In this document: piece after piece, positions 1 through 4,450 of the stretch | Layout: every line of letters begins with the position of its first letter | How positions within the stretch are numbered: the stretch's first letter is position 1 | Source: an uncultured Candidatus Saccharibacteria bacterium | GTDB taxonomy: Bacteria; Patescibacteria; Saccharimonadia; Saccharimonadales; UBA10212 | NCBI GenBank assembly: GCA_946478715.1 | Contig: CAMLDA010000034.1 | Coordinates: 1-6,774, forward strand | DNA length: 6,774 bases | Reading direction: 5' to 3' | Made by a program: the position numbers and the translations under genes | The notes under the pieces: generated by a model | What the model was told of the DNA's origin: nothing | What the model saw: only the letters and a program-made list of their open reading frames with translations | Databases searched by the model: none

Positions 1-384
1 GAAGAAGTTCGGAGCTATCTTGACGCCAACCACCCAAACCGCCCGTTGATTGAATACATCGGCAAGGAACTAAAGCCTCATTACAAGCTCGGCATCATTT
101 CAAACGCCGGTGCCGACTGGGTGGAAGAAATAATCGGCCGCCGGGCGGCGTCTATGTTCGATGGCATAGTGCTTTCGCATGCGGTCGGCATAGCTAAGCC
201 GGAACCGGCTATTTATCAGATATCACTCGATAACTTAGGCGTAAGTGCCGGCCAGGCCGTATTTGTAGATGATGTGGAGCGATATTGCGAGGGCGCCCGA
301 AGCGTGGGCATGGAAGCGATTAGGTACCGGGGCTTTAGCAGGATGAAAACCGAGCTTGAAAGTATTATCGCCGGCCGTATCTGA
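1..384 (+). CDS. HAD-IA family hydrolase, 3' part (5' end outside window)
   Basis: This is the C-terminal 127 residues of a haloacid dehalogenase-superfamily hydrolase, probably a small-molecule phosphatase of subfamily IA. The frame is open from base 1, so the gene begins upstream; the internal TTG at 46 is not a credible start because the preceding codons read as part of the same domain. Visible motifs are motif II in I-I-S-N-A (S34-N35), the motif III lysine in A-K-P-E-P (K66), and motif IV V-F-V-D-D (D90-D91), followed by the usual G-M-x-A-I ending. The N-terminal DxD nucleophile motif is expected upstream and cannot be seen. The substrate cannot be predicted. The gene ends in stacked stops TGA-TAA-TAA, and its last 20 bases overlap the 3' end of the opposite-strand gene. 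Confidence 0.88.
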   Translation, partial: EEVRSYLDANHPNRPLIEYIGKELKPHYKLGIISNAGADWVEEIIGRRAASMFDGIVLSHAVGIAKPEPAIYQISLDNLGVSAGQAVFVDDVERYCEGARSVGMEAIRYRGFSRMKTELESIIAGRI

Positions 385-607
385 TAATAAGGCGGCGGGT
401 AACGCGGCAGGCATCAATCATGGTTCTTTGCTCCAGCTGTAAGGTGGCTGCCAGGGCGCTTGAGGGAACTCGGACAACCAGGACATCCCGTTCCACTTTT
501 ACCGTGCTGGGGCTTTTATAGCGCCGCTCTATGAATTCCTTGACGGCAGCTACTTCGTCCGGCGGGGTAAAATCGCGTTTTCCCAGTATTTCCTGTAAAG
601 AATCCAT
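365..607 (-). CDS. Small DUF721 / DciA-like protein
   Basis: An 80-residue basic protein that resembles the DUF721 family, whose best-known member DciA loads or supports the replicative helicase DnaB. The likeness rests on the overall pattern only: an N-terminal segment L-Q-E-I-L-G-K-R followed by a P-x-E-V helix, then alternating hydrophobic strands (V-L-V-V-R-V-P), then S-S-A-L-A-A-T-L-Q-L and a basic C-terminus. DUF721 proteins are usually longer, so this would be a minimal version containing only the core domain. The ATG at 607 is chosen because a -10-like TATACT ends 6 bases before it; the AAGGG directly touching the ATG is too close to act as a ribosome binding site. The gene runs convergent to the HAD gene with a 20-base overlap. 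The coding call is fairly secure, but the family assignment is an inference from memory of the family pattern. Confidence 0.65.
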   Translation of the reverse strand: MDSLQEILGKRDFTPPDEVAAVKEFIERRYKSPSTVKVERDVLVVRVPSSALAATLQLEQRTMIDACRVTRRLIIRYGRR

Positions 608-613
608 CCCTTG

Positions 614-619
614 AGTATA
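614..619 (-). promoter_or_regulatory. -10 element of the DUF721-like gene
   Basis: TATACT on the minus strand, with 6 bases between it and the ATG at 607. This spacing puts the predicted transcription start at or next to the start codon, so the mRNA would be leaderless. No good -35 hexamer lies 16-18 bases upstream. Confidence 0.45.
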
Positions 620-687
620 TCGGAACGCCGCTATTGCAAAGACAATTTTTTGGGCGTAACGTTAGGCATAAGCACTTAAAGATACAA

Positions 688-1077
688 ATGGCGATAACGG
701 AATTCGAATCAGGGGCCGAGCCAGGTAATTCTTCAGAGAATCATGCCGCCCTGCATATCGTACCTTCCTCCCCCGCGCTCGGGGAGACCGTACAGATAAC
801 TCCGGTGGAAGAAAGCGTGCCCGCTCTGCGCCCGGTAGAGCCATTTGAGGACTTCAAGACTTACCTCCACGGCCTGATACGCGAAGGCGATTATGACCAC
901 AAGAGCCTTGAGGAGCTGGTCGAAATAAAGGGCGATATCCAAGAAGTAAGGGAGGCATTAACCGCCAGATACGCCGAGCTGGCTAGGCTGGAGGCCGTCC
1001 TGCAAAGGGAGATGACCTGGACCAACGGGTATCTGATTGATATCAACAAGGCTATCCAGGCTAAACAGCAGCCCTGA
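688..1077 (+). CDS. Hypothetical protein with C-terminal coiled coil
   Basis: A 129-residue protein that I do not recognise. Residues 1-50 are rich in Glu, Pro, Ser and Ala and look disordered. Residues 53-70 form an aromatic/acidic segment (F-E-D-F-K-T-Y-L-H), and residues 73-109 are a strongly helical, charged stretch with leucines and valines at heptad-like spacing, probably a coiled coil. A short amphipathic end with W111 and Y115 follows. There is no signal peptide or membrane segment, so it is expected to be cytoplasmic. The ATG at 688 is preferred over the upstream TTG at 634 because the 18 extra codons would run through the divergent promoter region of the neighbouring gene. No Shine-Dalgarno sequence is visible. 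It ends with tandem stops TGA-TAA, 26 bases before mutM, and may be co-transcribed with it, although mutM has its own -10 element. Confidence 0.7.
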   Translation: MAITEFESGAEPGNSSENHAALHIVPSSPALGETVQITPVEESVPALRPVEPFEDFKTYLHGLIREGDYDHKSLEELVEIKGDIQEVREALTARYAELARLEAVLQREMTWTNGYLIDINKAIQAKQQP

Positions 1078-1091
1078 TAAGAATAGCCCAG

Positions 1092-1097
1092 TATAAT
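1092..1097 (+). promoter_or_regulatory. Consensus -10 element of mutM
   Basis: A perfect TATAAT lies 6 bases before the mutM ATG at 1104, which again predicts a transcript starting at the start codon. There is no recognisable -35 hexamer at 15-19 bases upstream and no TGn extension, so its strength is uncertain. Confidence 0.5.
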
Positions 1098-1103
1098 TAG
1101 TTC

Positions 1104-1979
1104 ATGCCCGAACTTCCGGAGGTAGAAACCATCCGAGCCGGCCTGGCCAAACTATTGCCGGGGAGGACCGTAAAAGACGTCCGGTACGACTGGGATAAAT
1201 CATTCCCTAACGCGCCGTCCGATGTCGCCAGGTTTTTAGTGGGGGCCAAAATCCAAAAGGTCCGGCGCCGGGCCAAAGTACTTATAATCGAACTGGACAG
1301 CGGCTGGGCGCTGATAATCCATCTAAAGATGACCGGCCAGCTGGTGTTCGTGGGCAGCGGCGAGCGCTTCGGGGCGGGGCATCCAGGCAAGGAGCTGGTT
1401 GCCGAACTGCCTGCCAGGTCTACCCGCGTTACCTTGGAATTTACCGATGGCAGCAAACTTTTCTTTAACGACCAGCGCAAATTCGGCTGGATGCGCCTGC
1501 TGCCGGCCATAGAGATCCCGGAAATCGATTTCTTCAAAAAGGTCGGCCCGGAACCTTTGGACGATGATTTCACGGTGGACCTGTTCATCCAGCGCCTTAT
1601 GCGGCGTAAAAACAGCAATATCAAATCCGTTCTGCTGGACCAGACAGTAGTTGCCGGCGTAGGTAATATATATGCCGATGAATCTCTCTGGGGAGCCAAA
1701 ATCCACCCAGCAACTCTGGTCAGCCAGGTGCCCAAGGCCAAACTGGTGCTGCTGTATAATTCCTTGCTTGACGTCCTGAATCTAAGCATTGCCAAAGGCG
1801 GCAGCACGGACCGCAATTACGTGGACGCCCAGGGTAAAAAGGGAAGCTACCTAAGCTTCGCTAACGTCTTCAGAAAACAGGGCCAGCCGTGTCCGCGCTG
1901 CGGTACGCCTATAGAAAAGATCCGGGTGGCCGGCCGCGGCACGCACATCTGCCCTAAAGAGCAGAAACTGCCTAAGTAG
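1104..1979 (+). CDS. mutM: Formamidopyrimidine-DNA glycosylase (Fpg/MutM)
   Basis: Bifunctional base-excision repair enzyme that removes 8-oxoguanine and ring-opened purines and cuts the abasic site. The 291-residue protein is slightly longer than E. coli Fpg (269). It begins with the invariant M-P-E-L-P-E-V-E-T, giving the catalytic N-terminal proline and Glu after Met removal. K58 (mature K57) is in R-R-A-K, the void-filling residues are in H-L-K-M-T-G and D-Q-R-K-F-G, and the helix-two-turn-helix signature V-G-N-I-Y-A-D-E is present. The C-terminal zinc finger has C263-x2-C266-x16-C283, but the fourth ligand position is Glu (E286, in C-P-K-E-Q) instead of Cys. The phosphate-binding R278 (E. 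coli R258) is kept. The start is set by the conserved N-terminus; there is no Shine-Dalgarno sequence. Its stop codon touches the stop of the convergent HD gene. Confidence 0.97.
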   Translation: MPELPEVETIRAGLAKLLPGRTVKDVRYDWDKSFPNAPSDVARFLVGAKIQKVRRRAKVLIIELDSGWALIIHLKMTGQLVFVGSGERFGAGHPGKELVAELPARSTRVTLEFTDGSKLFFNDQRKFGWMRLLPAIEIPEIDFFKKVGPEPLDDDFTVDLFIQRLMRRKNSNIKSVLLDQTVVAGVGNIYADESLWGAKIHPATLVSQVPKAKLVLLYNSLLDVLNLSIAKGGSTDRNYVDAQGKKGSYLSFANVFRKQGQPCPRCGTPIEKIRVAGRGTHICPKEQKLPK

Positions 1980-2573
1980 CTATTTTTTCCAGTCGCCGGC
2001 GTTTACCCGGTTGCGGCCTTTTCTGTGCCAGTCATGCGGGTTTGATCTTGGCAAGGCATCAAAAAGGTCTTTAGCGGTCTTAGTGTAAAACTTAGTATCA
2101 CGAATATATTTACGGTGCTTTCCTAGGTCTTTATAACTGGGATTGCCTTTAGCGGCCAGCTCCCTAAGCTCAAAATCAATTTCCAGGTTATCGGCGTCTT
2201 TAACAATCTTTGCTTCTATGGATTCCCGCTCTTCGTACTCCCGCCATACTTCCAGGAATTCTTTTTCAAGAACCGTATTCTTAAGAATGTCCCTTATAGC
2301 GAGCTCCTCTTTCCTTTCGACGTACTGCCGCGATATATAATCCACATCTCCTGTACGGCTCTCCGTAATATCATGCACCAGAGCCATCTTTATTATCTTT
2401 GCCGTGTCTCCTTTTTTCTCTCTTCCGGCTATCACCAGGGCAGTCCAAAGGACGCGAAAATGGTGTTCGGCAACGTTATCAAAGTCGATATTCAAGAAGC
2501 GGCTCCAATGCCGGCGGATGTTCCGCAGAGCCGATACCTCAAACAGGAATTGCATGTCCCGCTCCATACTCAT
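1980..2573 (-). CDS. HD-domain hydrolase, YfbR/HDDC2-like
   Basis: A 197-residue metal-dependent HD phosphohydrolase, closest in pattern to the YfbR/HDDC2 group of 5'-deoxynucleotidases. The expected ligands are visible: H37 in V-A-E-H, H67-D68 in M-A-L-V-H-D-I-T-E, and a later Asp in V-K-D-A-D-N-L-E (D128, or D126). The L-R-N-I-R-R-H-W segment near residues 16-23 matches the Arg/Trp region that precedes the first histidine in this group. The C-terminal 30 residues are basic and look unstructured. Nucleotide substrates are likely from the family but not shown. There are two possible starts, ATG at 2573 and an in-frame ATG two codons later at 2567. An AAGGA (2577-2581) is 3 bases from the first and 9 bases from the second, so the second start fits better if this AAGGA is used. 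The gene is divergent from holA. Confidence 0.9.
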   Translation of the reverse strand: MSMERDMQFLFEVSALRNIRRHWSRFLNIDFDNVAEHHFRVLWTALVIAGREKKGDTAKIIKMALVHDITESRTGDVDYISRQYVERKEELAIRDILKNTVLEKEFLEVWREYEERESIEAKIVKDADNLEIDFELRELAAKGNPSYKDLGKHRKYIRDTKFYTKTAKDLFDALPRSNPHDWHRKGRNRVNAGDWKK

Positions 2574-2582
2574 GATTCCTTG

Positions 2583-2592
2583 ATGATATCAT
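2583..2592. promoter_or_regulatory. Palindromic bidirectional extended -10 element (HD gene / holA)
   Basis: The perfect 10-base palindrome ATGATATCAT contains TGA-TATCAT on both strands, which reads as an extended -10 (TGn plus hexamer) in each direction. On the plus strand the hexamer ends 6 bases before the holA ATG (2599). On the minus strand it ends 9 bases before the ATG at 2573. No -35 boxes are evident on either side, in keeping with extended -10 promoters. If the minus-strand start is near 2576, the AAGGA at 2577-2581 would lie outside the transcript, so promoter and ribosome site cannot both be used as drawn. Confidence 0.45.
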
Positions 2593-2598
2593 GTCTGC

Positions 2599-3513
2599 AT
2601 GGTCATCACCTTGACGGGGAGTAACTATTATTTATTAAAGCGGCGGCTGGATGAATTGGTCGCCGGATTCGTGAAAGAGCACGGTGAGCTGGCACTGGAG
2701 CGGATAGACGCCGAAGATGCCCGGCCGCGGGCCGTTTTAGACGCTGTGCAAAGCCTGCCATTTTTGGCGTCCCGCAAAATGGTGGTGGTCCGCGGCGCCG
2801 GTTCTAATAAAGAAATAAGCGGACAGATTGAACAAATAATTGATTCGGCGGGCGACAGCACGGACGTGATTATCTACGAACCGGCAGCCGATAAAAGAAG
2901 TAGCTATTTCAAGGTGTTAAAGTCTAGGACACAGCTGGAGGAATTCGGCCAGGCGGATGCCCGGGCACTGGCCGGCTGGCTGGTCCAGGAGACCCAGAAT
3001 CTGGGCGGCCGCCTGAGTTTAGCCGATGCCAATTACCTGGTAGAAAGGGTGGGCGCGGACCAGCAGCAGCTGGCCGGCGAGCTGGAAAAACTTGTCATTT
3101 ATGAGCCCGGGATTAGCCGCGAAAATATTGACCTTCTGACCGAAAAGACGCCGCAAAGCAAGGTCTTCGACCTGCTGGACGCAGCCTTTGGCGGGAATAA
3201 GAAAAAGGCTCTGCAGCTTTACGAGGAGCAGCGCGCCCAGAAAGTCGAACCGCAGGCGATAATCGCCATGATAGCCTGGCAGCTTAAACTGTTGGCCTTG
3301 GCGAAATTAGGGGAAGGCAAGTCCGCCCAGCAGATAAGCCAGGACGGCGGGGTCCGCCCGTGGCCCGTCCAGAAGGCGCAGAGCCTGGCCCGCAAAATCG
3401 ACGCCGGACGCCTGCGGGAAATGGCCGCTGAAGCCGTGGCTATAGACGATAAGAGCAAAACCAGCCGCATAGACTTAGACGAAGCCCTGAAAACCTACAT
3501 AATAACCCTTTAA
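2599..3513 (+). CDS. holA: DNA polymerase III subunit delta (HolA)
   Basis: The delta subunit of the clamp-loader complex, which opens the sliding-clamp ring during replication. The 304-residue protein is somewhat shorter than E. coli HolA (343) but has the family's landmarks in order. It starts with L-T-G-S-N-Y-Y-L-L-K, the usual opening, followed by a strand/helix region where Y-E-P-A-A-D-K-R matches the conserved segment around the short P-x-x-D-x-R. The E-L-E-K-L motif is at residues 161-165, and the K-V-F-D-L-L-D-A-A-F-x-G-x-x-K-K-A-L block is near residues 188-205. The C-terminal helical domain contains I-I-A-M-I-A-W-Q-L-K-L-L and ends with the K-A-x-x-L-A-R-K helix. As is normal for delta, there is no Walker A motif. 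The ATG at 2599 agrees with the family N-terminus; no Shine-Dalgarno sequence precedes it, only a -10-like box 6 bases upstream. It runs convergent to the small membrane-protein gene. Confidence 0.95.
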   Translation: MVITLTGSNYYLLKRRLDELVAGFVKEHGELALERIDAEDARPRAVLDAVQSLPFLASRKMVVVRGAGSNKEISGQIEQIIDSAGDSTDVIIYEPAADKRSSYFKVLKSRTQLEEFGQADARALAGWLVQETQNLGGRLSLADANYLVERVGADQQQLAGELEKLVIYEPGISRENIDLLTEKTPQSKVFDLLDAAFGGNKKKALQLYEEQRAQKVEPQAIIAMIAWQLKLLALAKLGEGKSAQQISQDGGVRPWPVQKAQSLARKIDAGRLREMAAEAVAIDDKSKTSRIDLDEALKTYIITL

Positions 3514-3521
3514 ATGAAGCG

Positions 3522-3552
3522 GGGCTCCGCCGCCCGGAGGCGGCAGGAGCCC
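3522..3552 (-). terminator. GC-rich hairpin between holA and the small membrane-protein gene
   Basis: A 13-base-pair stem (7 pairs, one bulged base at 3545, then 6 pairs) closed by a 4-base loop at 3535-3538. The arms are 3522-3534 and 3539-3552. It starts 8 bases after the holA stop and 7 bases after the stop of the minus-strand gene at 3560, so it can serve both convergent genes. There is no T-tract on the plus strand and only a weak one on the minus strand. A strong GC hairpin without a T-tract directly behind a stop codon is the style common in high-GC actinobacteria. I assign it to the minus-strand gene because its composition matches that gene. Confidence 0.6.
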
Positions 3553-3559
3553 GTGTGCT

Positions 3560-3784
3560 TCAGTCGCGCCGGGTGAAAGCCCGCGCCCGGCCGATCCTGG
3601 GGATGCTGACCAGCGCCGAGCCCACCAGGACGACCATCGAGAGCCAGAAGAGCCCGGACCAGCGGTCGGAGCTGATGCCCGGCCCGGTCGTGTGGGTGCG
3701 GTAGCCGCTGTACGCCGTGAAGGCGATCAGCGCCGCGAAGAGCAGGACCTTCTTGATGCGGGTCTTCTTGTGCGAAGTCCTCAC
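3560..3784 (-). CDS. Small two-helix membrane protein of foreign composition
   Basis: A 74-residue protein I cannot assign to a family. It has a basic N-terminus (residues 1-12, six Lys/Arg), a hydrophobic helix at about 13-28, a polar loop 29-42, a second helix at about 43-61 and a basic tail. By the positive-inside rule both ends face the cytoplasm. Its start is GTG at 3784, supported by GGAAGGA ending about 10 bases upstream; no other gene here has such a clear ribosome binding site. By my count 72 of 74 codons end in G or C and all five isoleucines are ATC, whereas neighbouring genes use ATA freely (the last 70 holA codons have 50 with G/C at the third base). Bases 3541-3780 are about 69% GC. 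This suggests acquisition from a high-GC organism, or less likely an assembly chimera. A longer overlapping frame exists but shows no protein-like composition. Confidence 0.72.
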   Translation of the reverse strand: MRTSHKKTRIKKVLLFAALIAFTAYSGYRTHTTGPGISSDRWSGLFWLSMVVLVGSALVSIPRIGRARAFTRRD

Positions 3785-3793
3785 CGGATTTGG

Positions 3794-3802
3794 TTCCTTC
3801 CC
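3794..3802 (-). promoter_or_regulatory. Strong ribosome binding site of the small membrane-protein gene
   Basis: GGGAAGGAA on the minus strand, with 9-10 bases between its AAGGA core and the GTG start at 3784. This match to the 16S 3' end decides the start codon and contrasts with the lack of such sites before holA, mutM, truB and the DHH-like gene. Confidence 0.7.
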
Positions 3803-3867
3803 TCGATTTGACTGAAGAAGCGCCCCTGGTTAAACGCCTGTCGAGCGCGCCTATCAGAGACGTAGGT

Positions 3868-3896
3868 ATTATAACACAAAAACTCCATAAATACAA
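3868..3896 (-). promoter_or_regulatory. Promoter for the small membrane-protein gene, inside the rpsT terminator
   Basis: On the minus strand TTGTAT (3891-3896) is followed after exactly 17 bases by TATAAT (3868-3873), with a TGT extension just before the -10 box. The predicted start is near 3861, giving a leader of about 77 bases before the GTG at 3784. The -35 box lies in the loop of the rpsT terminator, and the terminator's 3' arm and T-tract form the promoter spacer. Confidence 0.72.
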
Positions 3897-3930
3897 TATC
3901 CTACAGGGGTAGGTAAGGTATTATGGAGTT
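3878..3930 (-). terminator. rpsT intrinsic terminator
   Basis: On the minus strand the arms 3930-3921 and 3890-3881 pair perfectly over 10 bases (AACTCCATAA with TTATGGAGTT). The stem is extended by 3 pairs past a bulged A (3918-3920 with 3892-3894). An inner hairpin with 5-base arms (3900-3904 with 3909-3913) sits on top. Five T residues (3882-3878) follow the stem. The 5' arm overlaps the rpsT stop codon. Confidence 0.75.
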
Positions 3931-4306
3931 ATTTGGCGGACTTTTTAGGAGCTGATTTCTTGGCGGCAGGCTTCTTTACCGGGGCTTTCGCGGCCGGTTT
4001 CTTAGCGGGCGCCGCTTTCTTGGCGGCAGCTTTCACCGGTTTGGCGCCGGCGGCCTTAGCCTTAGCGGCCAGAGCAGCCTTTTGGCGTGCAGCTTTGTTC
4101 TTGTGAATAACATTCTTCTTGGCCGCGGTATCGATGGCGCTGACGGCTTCCGCCTGGGCTTTCTGGACCTCGGCGGCCTTGCCGCTATCCAGGGCTTTAG
4201 TAAAGGCTTTTAGGGCCTCGCGCAGGGTGCGCTTGGTGCGCACGTTGCGGGCCCGGGCCTTGGCGGCTACTTTGACTCGTTTCTTGGCTGATTTGATTAT
4301 TGGCAT
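3929..4306 (-). CDS. rpsT: 30S ribosomal protein bS20 with extended basic tail
   Basis: Small-subunit protein that binds 16S rRNA early in assembly. The N-terminal 83 residues are a normal bS20: M-P-I-I-K-S-A-K-K-R, then the basic R-N-x-R-T-K-R-T-L-R segment (residues 20-29), and near the end of the core V-I-H-K-N-K-A-A-R-Q-K (66-76). E. coli S20 has 87 residues; here the protein is 125 because residues 84-125 form a low-complexity tail of Lys, Ala and Pro, including K-K-P-A-A-K twice, similar to histone H1-like tails. The ATG at 4306 fits the family start; a modest AAAGAG lies 6 bases upstream. The gene has its own strong promoter and terminator and is transcribed alone, divergent from the DHH-like gene. 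bS20 genes are often monocistronic. Confidence 0.96.
   Translation of the reverse strand: MPIIKSAKKRVKVAAKARARNVRTKRTLREALKAFTKALDSGKAAEVQKAQAEAVSAIDTAAKKNVIHKNKAARQKAALAAKAKAAGAKPVKAAAKKAAPAKKPAAKAPVKKPAAKKSAPKKSAK
3956..4029 (-). repeat. 14-base direct repeat in the rpsT tail
   Basis: TTTCTTGGCGGCAG (plus-strand reading) occurs at 3956-3969 and again at 4016-4029, 60 bases apart and in frame. The copies encode parts of the Lys/Ala-rich tail, so the tail probably grew by short tandem duplications. Confidence 0.6.
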
Positions 4307-4338
4307 AAATTACTCTTTAAATTCAGATACAATCAAAA

Positions 4339-4367
4339 ACTATACCTAACAGGGGAGGCTTTGTCAA
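4339..4367 (-). promoter_or_regulatory. rpsT promoter
   Basis: On the minus strand a perfect -35 TTGACA (4362-4367) is followed after 17 bases by TATAGT (4339-4344). The expected start is near 4332, giving a leader of about 26 bases before the rpsT ATG. This is the best sigma-70-type promoter in the window, as expected for a ribosomal protein gene. Confidence 0.82.
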
Positions 4368-4375
4368 AAAAAGTA

Positions 4376-4404
4376 TTGCGCTTAAGTTACCGCAGTGCTA
4401 ATCT
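4376..4404 (+). promoter_or_regulatory. Promoter of the DHH-like gene
   Basis: TTGCGC (4376-4381), a 17-base spacer ending in TGC, and TAATCT (4399-4404) form an extended -10 promoter. The expected start is near 4411, about 40 bases before the ATG at 4451. Its -35 box is only 8 bases from the divergent rpsT -35 box, so polymerases at the two promoters could hinder each other. The leader carries the palindrome GTTAGCTAAC (4416-4425), has no Shine-Dalgarno sequence, and is A-rich just before the ATG. Confidence 0.55.
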
Positions 4405-4450
4405 GGGGCTAAGAAGTTAGCTAACAAAAACCTTCTAAACAAAAAACAAA

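Noticed and set aside
634..687. Upstream TTG start for the coiled-coil protein
   Set aside because: The extra 18 residues run through the intergenic region shared with the divergent gene, have no ribosome site, and ATG at 688 is available.
1097..1816. Long open frame on the minus strand opposite mutM
   Set aside because: It is fully antisense to a well-recognised mutM; its translation is Ser/Arg/Leu-rich low-complexity with no family pattern.
1961..1988. GCAG-AAA-CTGC mini-hairpin followed by six T as a mutM terminator
   Set aside because: The stem has only 4 pairs and the T-run begins 11 bases after it, too far for an intrinsic terminator.
3510..3896. Longer minus-strand frame covering the small membrane-protein gene
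   Set aside because: It begins inside the rpsT terminator upstream of the predicted promoter start, and its translation is His/Arg/Pro-rich without pattern, whereas the 74-codon frame shows extreme third-position GC, a ribosome binding site and two membrane helices.
3521..3930. Whole high-GC block as a transposon or integrated element
   Set aside because: I found no transposase or integrase, no matching terminal inverted repeats at the block edges and no target-site duplication; the inverted repeat at 3881-3930 is explained by the rpsT terminator.
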